From positions 16,808,447-16,872,446 of the forward strand of contig OX421506.1 in NCBI GenBank assembly GCA_949126835.1: a DNA stretch of 64,000 nucleotides, given 5' to 3'. The position numbers were made by a program, and so were the translations under genes. Under the pieces are notes generated by a model. It was not told the origin of the DNA. It saw only the letters and a program-made list of their open reading frames with translations, and made no database searches. The DNA is from Anisus vortex (Eukaryota; Mollusca; Gastropoda; Planorbidae). Positions 13,807-46,469 of the stretch are shown one piece after another (the first letter of the stretch is position 1; every line of letters begins with the position of its first letter).

Positions 13807-16800
13807 CTTTCAATGCATAAATGTATAAATAGGCTACATGCATACATAGGCCTTACATACATATATAAATTTAATGCATACATATTTACATACGTACACA
13901 CATACATATATTCATATATACAATGTATAAATATATTTTGCAAAATTAATATAAAGTAATCAAATGCATGTTGTGAGATTTTAAAAAAATATATAGAATC
14001 ATTAATTTAATTATAATGTTTTGAGAATAAAATATGATAATAATTGGTCATAATTTTGATACAAATATTTGATTTGTTGGTTTAATTAATATTCCGTTAC
14101 ATTTTTTATACTGTATAATTGTTTAGTTCAAGCTATTTAATATTTTAAAGCTAAACATAAATAATAATGAAACGAAAAGAACAAATTAGGTTTTAGTTCT
14201 TTATACATAAATAAAAATGCTTGAAGTTACCGTAATTATTATTTTTTTAAACTAGTACATGTAGAATAGATATGTCTCTGTATGAAGTATACCTTCTCAT
14301 AAAATAATATTAGATTTATATGAAATAATTTTTGTATTTTAAAACAATAAAACCTACAGCTGCTACTAATGAAGTTTTAAAAACCATGGAAAAAGAAGTT
14401 TTCCAGCTTATCAATAAAGAAGGTCAGTAAGTTCAAATATTTGGTGTTTTGATCAGTTATTTAAAAAAAAACAGCAATTAAATGAGTAGCCTACTCAAAT
14501 TTGTAGGAACACACAATAAAGGAAACTTTTTTTTTTTAAATGTATTAAGAAACTGTATCTTTTATATATTAAATATATGCTCCTTGAGTTAGAAATCACA
14601 TTGCTTTTTTAAGAATTCCTTTTGGTTTCTTTAAAACATTGAATGACATTTTTTTTTTGTCAGTATTTATTTTCATACGTGGAAAATACAAATCAAGCAT
14701 TTATTTCATCGAACTAACTTCCCACAAATTAAATTTTTGGCTTAAAATAAATACTTGTTTTGGTGTAAGACACAATTTTTTTAAAATACAAAATTCAGAT
14801 TATTATTCATATGTATAATTGTTTATATTAGATTTAAAGGGATGCTTGCAAATTGCCATTGAAGGACGTAAAGTAAATGATGAAGGTGAATTTAAAATTA
14901 TTGTAGAGTTTAGTGCACACAAATTATAGCTTAAACAGTAAGCCTACAGGTTAGTTTTATTTCAGAAATTCACAGAAAGGAGTGTTAAATTATAGTAAAA
15001 TGTATTTGTTTTAGTTAACAAAAAAATAAACAAATTATAATTATTAAAAGTGATTGAAATTAACATTCTTTTGAATGCTGACTATCGATTCACTTTTTCA
15101 AATGTTAAACTTATATGATTAGATGGAATCAGTTCTTGAACACAATGCACATAAATGTAATGTTGGGAATAGCCTAAAGGATGCTGTGCAATTCTATCTA
15201 TAGGCCTACGTATTTTTAAACATTTCATCTTTGTTCTGACAATTTGTTGTCGATTCAACCTTTCTTGAAAGTCAAAGACTAACTTCAAGCACATTTTGGC
15301 TTCAAGCATTCTATAAACGAAATTCGCTTTTTCGATTCGATGAAAAAGTCATTATAAATTCAACCGTTTTGAAATCTAAGGTTGATTCAATATCAATTCA
15401 ATTAGAAAAACTAGCTGTAACAAATCATGAATATAGATAATATCCGATAACAAAAAAATATCATGAAGTGCAATATGAACATTATAAAACAAGATTGAAA
15501 ACAGAATACTAGTATAACTAAATTGAGTAATGCATACAAGAAAGAATTCTTACTTAACAAAATATTATTGCATTCAAACTAGACTATATGTCTATGCCAT
15601 TTTCAGAAATAGAAGAAAATAAATATGTTTCTATCTTCAAGAGTTTTTTTTTAAAGTTTCATCACGCCAGATGTTACGAGAAAATTAGAATAATGTAACA
15701 CTTTTACTGAAATTAAATTAGATGAATTATAATTAATACTATTAGAGTCGTGTATACAAAAAATTAAATACAGTTTTATTAATCTTTAGAAAATCATATA
15801 TCCCATAAATTACATTTTAAAGAGTCAAAAATATATTTCAGAATATTTTAACGAATGGTGCGAACAACCTGTAATACATCGAATAACAGGAGCAGGTAAA
15901 ACAAAAACATATAGATGTAAACATTTTTCCGTATTTATGGTTAGTAGTTTTAGTATACACTTTTGAAAAAAATAAAACGAATTGTGTTTTGCATTTTTTT
16001 TTAATATTAAGAAATTATTATATAAAAATTATAAGATCAACCGAGCATTGAAACTTGGATTTGAATATGTACATAATTACTACTTTTACATAAAGAAAAA
16101 TATAATAAGCGATAAGATATATAGGATGGAAAATGACGGTTTAGCTGCAAGGTACACTTTTGGGCGCACCAAAAGTCTCGAGTTGAAATTATTTTGTTTT
16201 ACCTAATGTGTAGAATGTCTCTGAGTCTACCAAGCTATAATGAGTACATTCAAATTAATTTGGTTAAGTTAATGTGGACTGGGTACTGTGCATTGCAAAT
16301 AATTTATTTTTTGTAGGATTTAGAAATTCGTCAGCTCTGCTTCACTTGGCTTAAATACTAACCCTGACTTTCAAAAATACTTAAATGTTTTACTTTAAAT
16401 AAAGAAAGGGAAGTAATTTAAAATGGGTATAAGGGGGGGGGGGGTCACGGTGGACGCGCGGCAGCTGGTTCGGCTGGCGTACCGAAAGTCCTGGATTCGA
16501 ATCTTGGTGCCGGATAGGATGTTTTCCGGGTCTGGAGGGTGTTCCTGAGTTTTGCCCAGTGGGTACCTAGGTACCTGACCTTAGTTAGCATAAAGGCGGC
16601 TGTGCGTAGTGCTGGCCATACAATCACATAGTAAGCCGTGGCCACAGAAACTGGGGAATGCTTCTTCACTGGCCCTACGGATCAATTTCGTCCGACATGA
16701 TACGTTACTAATCTTCTATATTTGAAAAATGTTTTTCTAATATTTAAAAAAGGGAAATTATACTTTATAATTATTTTCCATTTCAATTTTTCAAATTGTA

Positions 16801-17539
16801 GTGGGTGATATAATATATAGTGTATGTATTTTCATTGTTGCATTTCAAATTTACATTACAGTAATTCATTTATTTTTTGAAAACGTGTGCCATGTTTATA
16901 AGTGTATTCTAGTTATATTGCTGTATAACACTGACTGTAAATTATATATAATGATTTGACTCGTGTTAACTGCAAATTTAACTTTAAATTATGTTTTGTT
17001 TTAAATATTTGTGATATATGTTTATTTATATTTAGGTTTAGTACGTTACGTCACTGAACTTCTAAACGATTTTGGATTAAGCACATCAGGTAAACGTTGG
17101 ATCTTTTTAAATATTATTTCAACGGTTTTATTATTGTATACATACCTTATCTTTATTTAATAAATAATTAATGTATACTTTTTTAAATACACAGTCTTTT
17201 TTTTTTGCTCTAATCGACCTACATGTATTAAGCCTACATTTGAAACAAATATTCATGACTGTAACAACACAAAGAAATAAGTGATTTTTTTTCCTATATA
17301 GGCCCTGCCTGTGCTTTAATATATTAATTCGACAAGTGAGATGTCCAATATATAATTAGTTATTAAACACTTTTCTTATTAATTGAAAAATAATAAAAAA
17401 AAGATATATACATAATATATATGTCTATATTATCATTTACATTTTAATATTTTTTCTTTAATAAATACTAATTATTTTTTATTATTACCTAGAACATGAA
17501 GTCTTCTGGAATGAATACGAAAAATGTCAAAACAAATAG
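4882..17539 (+). CDS. gene A: 325-aa coiled-coil protein, family unknown (11 coding exons)
   Basis: Join 4882-4980, 9794-9911, 11270-11356, 11531-11814, 11970-12024, 12155-12217, 14360-14422, 14832-14885, 15842-15895, 17036-17089, 17493-17539; 978 nt including TAG. Every junction is GT-AG and keeps phase. The first 72 residues are predicted helical with a conserved LLQKGxSWI motif. Residues about 100-250 are Glu/Lys/Gln-rich and heptad-like, probably a coiled coil. The C-terminal 55 residues are more mixed (NEWCEQPV, VFWNEYEKC). No signal peptide, membrane segment or catalytic motif is seen. The ATG follows directly after a splice acceptor, so it is either the start after a 5'-UTR intron or an internal Met; gene B shows the same. 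Gene B is a paralog: 18/33 identical residues in exon 1 and 20/39 in exon 2. I do not recognise the family. Proximity to a CARD-kinase hints at signalling but proves nothing. Confidence 0.8.
5162..7557 (+). mobile_element. hAT-like non-autonomous element with perfect 8-bp TSD
   Basis: Terminal inverted repeats are CAGTGGCGTAGCCAG on the left and CTGGCTACGCTACTG on the right. Both sides are flanked by GACGTAAT (5154-5161 and 7558-7565), an exact 8-bp target duplication diagnostic of hAT-type insertion. No transposase frame is visible. The right terminus carries a poly-C tract and a GC palindrome (7509-7524). Another hAT family (6031-7290) is nested inside. It lies in intron 1 of gene A. Confidence 0.88.
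6031..7290 (+). mobile_element. hAT-like element (GGGGTCGGCAACC family), nested
   Basis: Ends AGGGGTCGGCAACCT and AGGTTGCCGACCCCT form a perfect 15-bp inverted repeat. The flanks (ctagaaaa and ctagagtg) share only five bases, consistent with an old 8-bp duplication. The interior is AT-rich with no usable frame. Related copies are at 4648 and 54933. Confidence 0.82.
7566..8139. other. gene A intron 1, no feature recognised
   Basis: AT-rich intron sequence; the 67-codon open frames on both strands near 7700-7900 overlap each other and have no family signature. Confidence 0.4.
8140..8362 (+). repeat. GGCC-rich palindromic repeat, copy 1
   Basis: A GC-rich island dense in TGGCC/GGCCA words, including GGCCGGCCAGATCGCG and AAATCTGCCCACGACCTTCT. 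It matches 45076-45287 in reverse complement, end to end, with a third looser copy at 46470-46760. The long open frame across it is a by-product of composition. Confidence 0.75.
8690..8870 (+). repeat. interspersed repeat family R2, copy 1
   Basis: Shares CTTATATATTACA, GTCCGAGTCTTGTCTT, CATCTTTATTAAT and GGTTTTCCTGGTTTGT in the same order with 62236-62395. Class unknown. Confidence 0.65.
9030..9140 (-). mobile_element. tRNA-like SINE fragment
   Basis: Read on the minus strand it contains GCGGGTTCTATCCCTGC, a B-box-like tRNA segment, and an A-box-like GGTTAGTTCACCGGAC. It may belong with the R2 repeat just upstream. Confidence 0.45.
9589..9698 (+). tRNA. tRNA-Ile(UAU), intron-containing
   Basis: The acceptor stem is GCTCCGG (9589-9595) paired with CCGGAGC (9691-9697), with discriminator A9698. 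The D arm is GGCACAATCGGTTAGCGC. The anticodon stem CCGTA pairs with TGCGG, and the anticodon TAT is at 9623-9625. An intron of 36 nt (9627-9662) follows position 37, the canonical site; intron-bearing tRNA-Ile(UAU) is usual in animals. The T arm is GTGAG-TTCGATT-ATCAC with one mismatch at the inner pair (G against A), so slight decay is possible. It sits in intron 1 of gene A, 95 nt upstream of exon 2, in the same orientation. Confidence 0.87.
9700..9706 (+). terminator. Pol III terminator of tRNA-Ile
   Basis: A run of seven T starts two bases after the tRNA 3' end, as expected for RNA polymerase III termination. Confidence 0.8.
9794..9911 (+). CDS. gene A exon 2
   Basis: Acceptor ATTCTTTAG, donor GTACTA; 118 nt, phase 0 to 1. 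Encodes LLQKGMSWIRDV and CFTIA, aligned to gene B exon 2 (58746-58863). Confidence 0.83.
10305..10535 (+). mobile_element. tRNA-derived SINE
   Basis: Contains the B box GGGTTCGAATCC, then GGCTAGGAT, CCCAGCTCTGATGGGTACC, a CTGGCCACAC block and a 3' CTTGGTCCGAAGGATAC. The same blocks in the same order occur at 16435, 23030, 35760 (minus) and 56952. Located in intron 2 of gene A. Confidence 0.82.
11082..11154 (+). mobile_element. 73-bp piggyBac-type MITE, copy 1
   Basis: Flanked by TTAA on both sides (11078-11081, 11155-11158) with ends CCCTTCC and GTAAGGG, the hallmark of piggyBac-mobilised elements. Two other copies (13505-13577, 57184-57256) have exactly the same length. This one and the 57184 copy share orientation. 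Confidence 0.85.
11270..11356 (+). CDS. gene A exon 3
   Basis: Acceptor CTTTATAG, donor GTAAGA; 87 nt, phase 1 to 1. A poorly conserved linker; the shared core with gene B is KxQVN. Confidence 0.75.
11531..11814 (+). CDS. gene A exon 4 (coiled coil)
   Basis: Acceptor ATAACAG, donor GTAAAA; 284 nt, phase 1 to 0. Encodes the main Glu/Gln-rich coiled coil. The segment NNERFENVWQELQSASEFM aligns with gene B NERYEEMMKELHAASDFM, just before the gene B stop. Confidence 0.87.
11970..12024 (+). CDS. gene A exon 5
   Basis: Acceptor AAATTTAG, donor GTAGGT; 55 nt, phase 0 to 1. Encodes IQEQSQKLVKYSEENNSQ; gene B exon 5 reads IQEVSQKLETYLELTDSN. Confidence 0.82.
12155..12217 (+). CDS. gene A exon 6
   Basis: 63 nt, phase 1 to 1, acceptor TTATGCAG, donor GTTTGT (weak). 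Coiled-coil sequence EEVKKLTDKL matches gene B KEIKRLTDEL, which also has a weak GTTTTT donor. Confidence 0.8.
12587..12674. repeat. (TA)n microsatellite
   Basis: About 44 uninterrupted TA dinucleotides in intron 6 of gene A. Confidence 0.97.
13187..13377. repeat. (ACAT)n-rich microsatellite
   Basis: Imperfect tetranucleotide repeats of ACAT/ATAC interspersed with TTCAATGCAT, continuing after the MITE insertion at 13771-13925. Confidence 0.85.
13378..13770 (+). mobile_element. hAT-like MITE with nested piggyBac MITE
   Basis: Left end TAGTGGCGTTTTTAGGCATGT and right end (reverse complement CAGGGCCGTATTTAGGTATGT) form an imperfect inverted repeat of about 20 bp. CGTACATA flanks both sides (13370-13377, 13771-13778), an 8-bp duplication, though the surrounding ACAT repeat weakens this. 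The 73-bp piggyBac MITE at 13505 lies inside. Confidence 0.65.
13505..13577 (-). mobile_element. 73-bp piggyBac-type MITE, copy 2
   Basis: TTAA at 13501-13504 and 13578-13581; ends CCCTTAC and GGAAGGG. Opposite orientation to the copies at 11082 and 57184 and exactly the same length. Confidence 0.87.
14360..14422 (+). CDS. gene A exon 7
   Basis: 63 nt, phase 1 to 1, acceptor CCTACAG, donor GTCAGT. Encodes a charged helix ending in INKE; the equivalent in gene B is 62446-62508. Confidence 0.76.
14832..14885 (+). CDS. gene A exon 8
   Basis: 54 nt, phase 1 to 1, acceptor TATATTAG, donor GTGAAT. Encodes DLKGCLQIAIEGRKVNDE. Confidence 0.68.
15842..15895 (+). CDS. gene A exon 9
   Basis: 54 nt, phase 1 to 1, acceptor TATTTCAG, donor GTAAAA. 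Encodes EYFNEWCEQPVIHRITGA. Confidence 0.72.
16435..16700 (+). mobile_element. tRNA-derived SINE, near full length
   Basis: Poly-G, then a tRNA-like head with B box GGATTCGAATC, GGATAGGAT, CCGGGTCTGGAGGGTG, GGTACCTGACCTTAG, AAAGGCGGCTGTGC, GTGCTGGCCA, GTGGCCACAGAAACTGG and a 3' GATCAATTTCGTCCGAC. These blocks define the family in this window. It lies in intron 9 of gene A. Confidence 0.88.
17036..17089 (+). CDS. gene A exon 10
   Basis: 54 nt, phase 1 to 1, acceptor TATATTTAG, donor GTAAAC. Encodes GLVRYVTELLNDFGLSTS. Confidence 0.74.
17493..17539 (+). CDS. gene A exon 11 with stop
   Basis: 47 nt, acceptor TTACCTAG; encodes EHEVFWNEYEKCQNK and TAG at 17537-17539. Confidence 0.76.
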
Positions 17540-18195
17540 CCCAAGGAAGGATAACGGGTATATTTAATAGATTTAAATATTGTATTTAATAGTTAGTTCA
17601 ATTTAAGTATAAAAAGTATATATAGTATGTGTTGCAAATTTAAATATGTTTTATGAAGTTAAGCACATATAATTAATAAAACCCACACACAGATCTATGT
17701 ATGTTGTTATCTATCTAACTACATATATAAATATATATCTTTCTCTATTTGAATAAAAAGATGACTTATAAATACTACTAGTAATCATTTATACTGACAC
17801 TAAATTTATATTTTTTCACTAATGCATACATTTATTTTTATTTTTTTTCTAGGATGTTAAATACTGCAATAAAACTGATAGCAATATATAAAGTTACAAG
17901 TAACAATTTGATGCTACAGGAATACTCTAACGACGGTCATTACCTTTCAACTGCTGACTACTAAAACGTAAAATGTTGTAATATTGTAAATATTTTTTTT
18001 TGCCTTGTAACCAAGATTATATAAAAATGGATATTTTTCACAAAAACTGGAAAACAATTATAATGTCGGTTCTATATTATGTTTCTTAATAATTGTATTG
18101 TTATGTATACGTTGCCATTTTGTGTCGCGTTCAGCAAAGTGAATATGGTTATTTTATAAGCAGGTTCAGTCAATAAAGCTCAAATTGCACTATTC
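17540..18195 (+). other. probable 3' UTR of gene A
   Basis: Polyadenylation signals AATAAA occur near 17870 and 18171, the latter followed by a T-rich stretch. A candidate UTR intron is bounded by GTATAT near 17559 and TTTTTTTCTAG near 17852. The transcript end cannot be fixed from sequence alone. Confidence 0.4.
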
Positions 18196-20814
18196 ATCAC
18201 AATTTTGTAAAGTTTTATGAATCACCTATTGTGCTAATGTTTACACGTATTGCAAAGTGTAAATATTGTGTAATACACTTTAAGGAAACAACACAGAGCT
18301 CACTTAGCAGATTTTGAAATACTTGAACTATTCCAGATATGAAAAGAAAATTCGCTGACTATTATTGCGACCTTTTTTTTTTACATTTGAGCATTTTACA
18401 TTTTGAAAATGTATTTAGATTATTACGAAAAGGAATTAACAAATATGTCGATAAATGTTATGTGAGAGCCACTTTAAATGCAGTGTTATAGACAGATAGC
18501 ACACTGTTACGAGCCTCTCATTTAGATAAACAGTGAATTCATTATCGCCTAAAAAAATGGACAATCCTTCTTCTTTTCTCCAGGATGTTACGATGTTCAA
18601 GAGTAAACTAAAAGGGGAGGGGTACACACGAAATTTCTGTCCGGGCGCAAGGTACCCCACGGTTGGCCGATATGGTGTGCCGTGTGCATAGGGTACGGTT
18701 TCCGCAGACACAAGCAATATCTTTCTCCCACTGCGGAATTGCCCTCGGATCACTGTTTTTTTGGCTTTCCCGTATACCTGCAATGTCCCCCTGTAACGCA
18801 AATCCCATACTATAGGTATAAAACTGGATGTGTACGTGCATATTGTATAATATGTTAGGAACTTGAGTTATAAATAGAAAGTGTGCTCAGCAGTAACTGT
18901 GGCAGTACATAGTTATAGAGTAGAGCGAAAATAATGTATAATTGAACAGTAATTTAACGAAAGCGAACTGTGACGTCAGGATGTAAGGGGAAGTTACTTA
19001 AGACATTACTAAAAGTATAACAACCTTGAGTCTTGGAAGAGGGGTGATAAACATCGTGTATAGCTTACTAGTTATTGTATGGTAGACTATTAAGTCATTT
19101 GTGTTGCAGAATAACAATTTATATTTTAGATGAATCATATACCTTAGAACCATCAGCGTAAATATTTAGGAGTTATTAAAAGTTGCTTCTGAGTCAATTT
19201 CTGCTTAATGTTACATACGCCTGAGAGAGAAGGAAAGAGTTTGTCTGTGTGAATATAAGCAACATGTATGAACTCGTAACAGGAACCATTCAATGTCTAT
19301 GTTACTGTCGAAGGGGAGGGGGGTGATATCATTAAATATATTATTTAAAGAGAGTAACCATTGGGACGTCCACCAACATGAAAATCGAGTTTATGGGCTC
19401 GCATTATAGTCCGTAGATTGACATTCTGGACCATCTGGAAAAGAACGATTTAAATATTGACTTATCTGAAGAGACCATCGAGATTGTTTGGAGCGTTTTT
19501 TACCTAGTAGGGTCCAGCGTAAGTCTTAGTAAACTTCTTTTTCTGCGATTGCACAGCAATGATATGATTTTCATCTTTAGCCTTTTTTTCTTTATCTACT
19601 GTTACTAAGTTAATAAATTAAAAATAGTTGTACATTTAGTTCTTATTGATGAGCCTAATGGAATTGATTGAATGTAAGATATTAATTAAATTAAGTTAGA
19701 ACCCCTAGACACTATTTTATCAAACAGAAGAGGAAATGTAAAGAAACTTTATTGACATACAAGAGCAACATGAACTCAAAACAGGGAAGCGTAACAATTG
19801 TTACGAATTTCATCTAAACTGTGTTGTTGTTGTTTTGTTTTGTTTTTTGTTTTTGTTTTTGCAACACTTAACCTATTATTTTAGTTTTAAAAAGAAAGTT
19901 ACACTTGGGCTTGTATAAAATGAGTAGAACTAGCGTTTAATATTGTCTAATTGTAAAAATGCAAAAATAAAAGGTTATAAAAACCATGTATGTATAGAAT
20001 ATTACACAATTAAATAAACATAAACGGTTAAAATGTGTGCACAATATATGTTCAAAAATTGCAACACAAATTTAAATTAAAAGCTAATGCTTTTTAATTT
20101 AGAAATATAAAAAATGCATGCACACATTTTTTTCGGAGGAGAAAGTTTTATTCAAAATTAAAATGTAAAGTAAAACACTATTGTATGGATAAGTGAAAAA
20201 TAAGAAATTATCATGGAGTTGAATGTTGCTAAGAAAATATACTACTGCATACAAAATTACTATAAAGCAATACAAAACTCAAACCATGTATTCTTATAGG
20301 ACGTACAATGCTTCTGTACAGAAAAAAAAATGTATAAATGTATACAACTGTGAAAGCCTACTATTATTGTATAAACTTTAAAAGTATAGATCTATTTTTT
20401 GTACTACACTTATGTTATTTGAACAATTTTTTGAACATTTATGTCTGTTTGTAAATCATATAGTTGTCGAAAACGCGACTTGAGATCATCGCGTGTTGTT
20501 GAAATAAAACTCAATTATTTAAAAAAAAATATGACTGTCTGTTTGTAATTAACTTTAGATATTTAAATCACATGTCGCTTATTTGAGTAACGATAAAATT
20601 TAATTCGTCAAACTATAACTAATAAGATATAAAGATAGCAATAATCCAAGTCCTTACCTACAAATATCTTAGTATCATCATATAGCCTACACTAAACTTT
20701 AGTGGGACGACATCCTTTAAGCTTTATTAAAGAAAAATAGAAACAGTCTCCTTTGCTTCTATAAATGTAACGACTTTGGAATAAATAAAAACAGTAAACA
20801 TAACTTTTACCGAA
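18196..20814. other. intergenic between convergent genes A and kinase
   Basis: Mostly AT-rich. A GC-richer island at about 18608-18800 carries a 121-codon open frame on the minus strand without a family signature. A possible orphan exon is at 19417-19518 (see findings). Nothing else supported. Confidence 0.45.
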
Positions 20815-21330
20815 AAGTAATACTAAACATGTTATGGTATGCAATAACATGTTGGAATGGGAACATGTCATCAAAACTAAAGCGCAGATTGGATAGTCTT
20901 ATTAAACGAGCGGCCAATATCACACTGATACCCTGCCTGTTCTAGAGAATCTAGACGAACTATTTCAGCAACGAAGCCTCTGCAAGGTCAATAAAATACT
21001 TAAGGATAGCATGCTTCCACTTCTCAACAACTATGTCAAATCGACACTTAGTGGCCGACTTAGAGCACGAACTATAAGGTACAATAACTCGTTAGTTGCT
21101 TACTCTGTGAAACTGTACCTACGCTGCTATGACTTTAAAGCATATTAAAGAGCCATACTTTTATGTTTTCTAGATTTGAAGATGATAGGGTGTATGTGTG
21201 TTTGCGTGTGTTTGCGTGTGCAAGTGTGGTGTATATGTTCTAGTTGTTGTGCTTGTGTGCTAAATGTTTTCTTGGTTTAATTAATATCAATGTAATCATT
21301 TCCATTCTGGGTCAATAAAAAAATATTATA
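20815..21330 (+). pseudogene. LINE 3' end, decayed (RT C-terminus)
   Basis: Conceptual translation across several frames reads KLKRRLDSLIKRAANIT, a block like LDELFQQRSLCKVNKILKD, LNNYVKSTLSGRLRA and SVKLYLRC. This order is typical of the C-terminal end of LINE polyproteins. Frameshifts and stops break it, and it ends in an A/T-rich tail after GGGTCAATAAA. Not a host gene. Confidence 0.65.
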
Positions 21331-21876
21331 TTATTTTAATAAGTCTACACACACATAATAAAATTAATTCTACGATATTAAAAAGAATAAGAGCTTACAT
21401 TATAGGTATTAAATACATATTTTGAAAATAGTATTAATAGTAAAATGTTATTTAGTTAATTTTTAAATCTTAAAAAATAAAAATATCTTCTTGCTTTATC
21501 AATAAGCTCAATGTAGTGCCAGTAATTGTGCATTTTTTAAAAAGTGATTTACATTGAAATTTAATCTTGATGATTTTAATCTAACTGCTTATCCAGCTTG
21601 AAATGTTTAGTAACGATATATAGGTTTCAATGTATAATAATAATGTTAAAACAAAAGAGTGGAAAAAAATTGTTCTAGCAAGACAGTCTTTTTTAAAATA
21701 AATTTTGCCGTAATGATGTCTTGGTTTAATCAGAAATATTATGGCAAATTAGCCTCTTCATTATATACAAAAATATAAACAACCTAAAATCTTCACTAGT
21801 AGACAATTGTGTCTTTCTGTCATATCTTTAAATAAAATTAGTAGATAAAAAGTTCAATGTATTTTTTAAGCCAAAT

Positions 21877-44125
<22,249 letters not shown>

Positions 44126-45075
44126 TTCTGAAGAGTGTTAACACAATGATACACTTTTGAAACTTGTTAAACAATAATTAGTTACATGTATAAATTGTTG
44201 AGGCTAAAATTAGTAATATTGTTTAGATAAGCACTAAAAGACGAACTTTTTAGACAAAAGCTCCTTACTGCAACTTGCAGAAACGACAAACGTATTAGAA
44301 GTAAATGCTATTATGAAAAAAGTGATTGCGAAACAATTTGATTTTTCCACTTCATACTCTATACTAAGCTAAGAGGCATACATGTTCTTTTTCAGTCATA
44401 TTGTATTACCTAGACCTACATTTCAACGTAAAACAAATCGCTTATTTAAAATATGTTTAAAACGAGCACTTATTAAAAAAAATAATATTCATGTCAGTAA
44501 AAACAGATACTACCAAATAAGGCCATTCTTAAGGCAGAAATAATTTTACTGTTTTCATCTTTTTACAATTTAATTAAACTTACCTATGATTTAGAACGTT
44601 TGCACGAAAATGAAAGTCTAAAATAAACCACAGTTTTTTATGTTTTTAAATGCCTAATACCAACAAATACAAGTCCCTTTATTCTCTAAAGTTATACATA
44701 AACATTTTCTATTGATATTTTACTTTACCAATTCTGAGAAGTAAGGGGGAATACACATACACATTGGTGTGTATATCGATTGCATTGAAATATATTTTTA
44801 TTGACAGTAAATCGATAATTCGAAACAGATATTGTCAAAAATATAAGTCCTTGACAGTGTCTACCGATCTGTTTAAAAACAGCGCATGCACGTATATCAT
44901 GACTTTGTTATTGAACTATTCTTTGTAAATGGTGACAATTTTCGCTTACCTGTAAAAGTTTAATATAATACATTTCACTTTATGTATTTTAGTAAACAGT
45001 AAATGTATTTTATAAATAAATACCAATATATAAAAAACGCATATAAAGAAGTAAAGAGTATTGTCGTGTATATAT
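44126..45075 (-). promoter_or_regulatory. kinase 5' flank with candidate 5'-UTR exons
   Basis: The acceptor CACTCTTCAG sits 2 nt before the ATG. Candidate UTR donors upstream on the minus strand are ATCATAG|GTAAGT (exon end 44584) and TTTTACAG|GTAAGC (exon end 44950). Which is used, and where transcription starts, cannot be decided here. Confidence 0.4.
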
Positions 45076-45287
45076 ATGTTACGGCCAAAGCCCGAAGTCG
45101 GCCAGATGGTCAGATCGTGAAGTGGCTAATATCATGTCACATTTTACCGGCCAATGCCCGATCTTTTATTTATTTCGGACCTTGGCCGGCCAGTACGCGA
45201 AATGGCCAAAGCCCGATTAAGAAGGTCGTGAGCAGATTTTGAGTGTATGTATACCGTAATTATCACATTAGGCCTATATTGATTATT
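45076..45287 (-). repeat. GGCC-rich palindromic repeat, copy 2
   Basis: Reverse complement of 8140-8362 across its length, starting GTTACGGCCAAAGCCCGAAG and ending near TAATTATCACATTAGGCC. It lies in the 5' flank of the kinase gene. Confidence 0.75.
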
Positions 45288-46469
45288 AATTATACTAAAC
45301 TACAAAATCAGTCAAATTAGTTTATTATAGTAAATTATTAATATTCAATTAAAATAAAATAAAAATCAGTCAAATTAGTTTGTTATCTTTATTTATAATA
45401 AATTACAAAATCAGTCATGTTCGTCTATTACTCTTCTGTGTGAACATAGTACAAAATAACGCTCTTGTCTTTTGTTACTGGTACAAAAAGTTTTTCTTTG
45501 CCATCAACCTTAATAACGTAATATTTTTTTCAATCGACGATAGTCAACACTTTCTTTTTTTCTGCTTTGCTTTAGCCTGTTAAACATCCTCTATAAAAGC
45601 ACAGTATTTGTCTCTGCTGATGATTAAGCTATTATTAGCTTTTTCTTGCATTCAAAGTGTTCTAAGAACATAGTTTTCATATAAAATGTGGTTCCGAATT
45701 TACATGTACGCCAACTTTGTCCAGCATACTAGTCTCGTCAGTAGATATAATGGGATAACCTACAGAACAATAATACGAATTTATTGAAATTGAAACGCCG
45801 CTACATGGGATAAAGCCCCAGTTAAATGCATATTTAAATTTATACAAATTCGTGCCGAGGAATACAATACTCACAATAAAACTCCTAGTAACATAGACAG
45901 TGTAATTTTGTGTCAGGGGATGGGGTGGCCAGAAGGGTGCACGTTGTTGCGCGCCCAATCGGAGCCTGAATGCCCCCAAGTAATTGTACTTTTCCTACGG
46001 GCACTTTCTACTCACCAAAACAAAATTGGCTTGTTAGTTAGTCTATAGGCGTGATAGCAGAACTTATTCTTTAGCGCTATTGGATTCGATGCACGATATT
46101 TATATTTGTTGGAACACCGCTTATTATCTACAGTACCTAGAACACACATGTACACAAAGTAGAATAATCCACAAACGATGATCGGTATACGTGTAATTCA
46201 AATGCCTCAGTTTATTGGTGCAGTAGTGTTATCTCAAGGGTATCTCATTGCGACTGGCGGTCCCACCCATGTTTATACAACACATGAAACTAGACCGCGC
46301 GGACAATGGCTAGATAAAAATATGGTCGCTCCTGCCTTACCACCTTTGTGGCTTATCAAAAGTCGATCCTCGACTCGAATACACCATCCAGTCAATTTAT
46401 GACGCAAATGGTGTTTTTATCCAGGTAGATAATTTTACTAAATCGTGTGATAATTAATTGCATTGATAA
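45288..46469. other. intergenic, no feature recognised
   Basis: Open frames of up to 100 codons without family signature or splice context. Nothing supported. Confidence 0.4.

Noticed and set aside
12587..13925. CRISPR-like array
   Set aside because: The periodic sequence is TA and ACAT microsatellite, not direct repeats with unique spacers, and the genome is eukaryotic.
18436..18801. 121-codon minus-strand open frame
   Set aside because: GC-richer patch, no recognisable domain, no splice context, and overlapping frames of similar length on the same strand.
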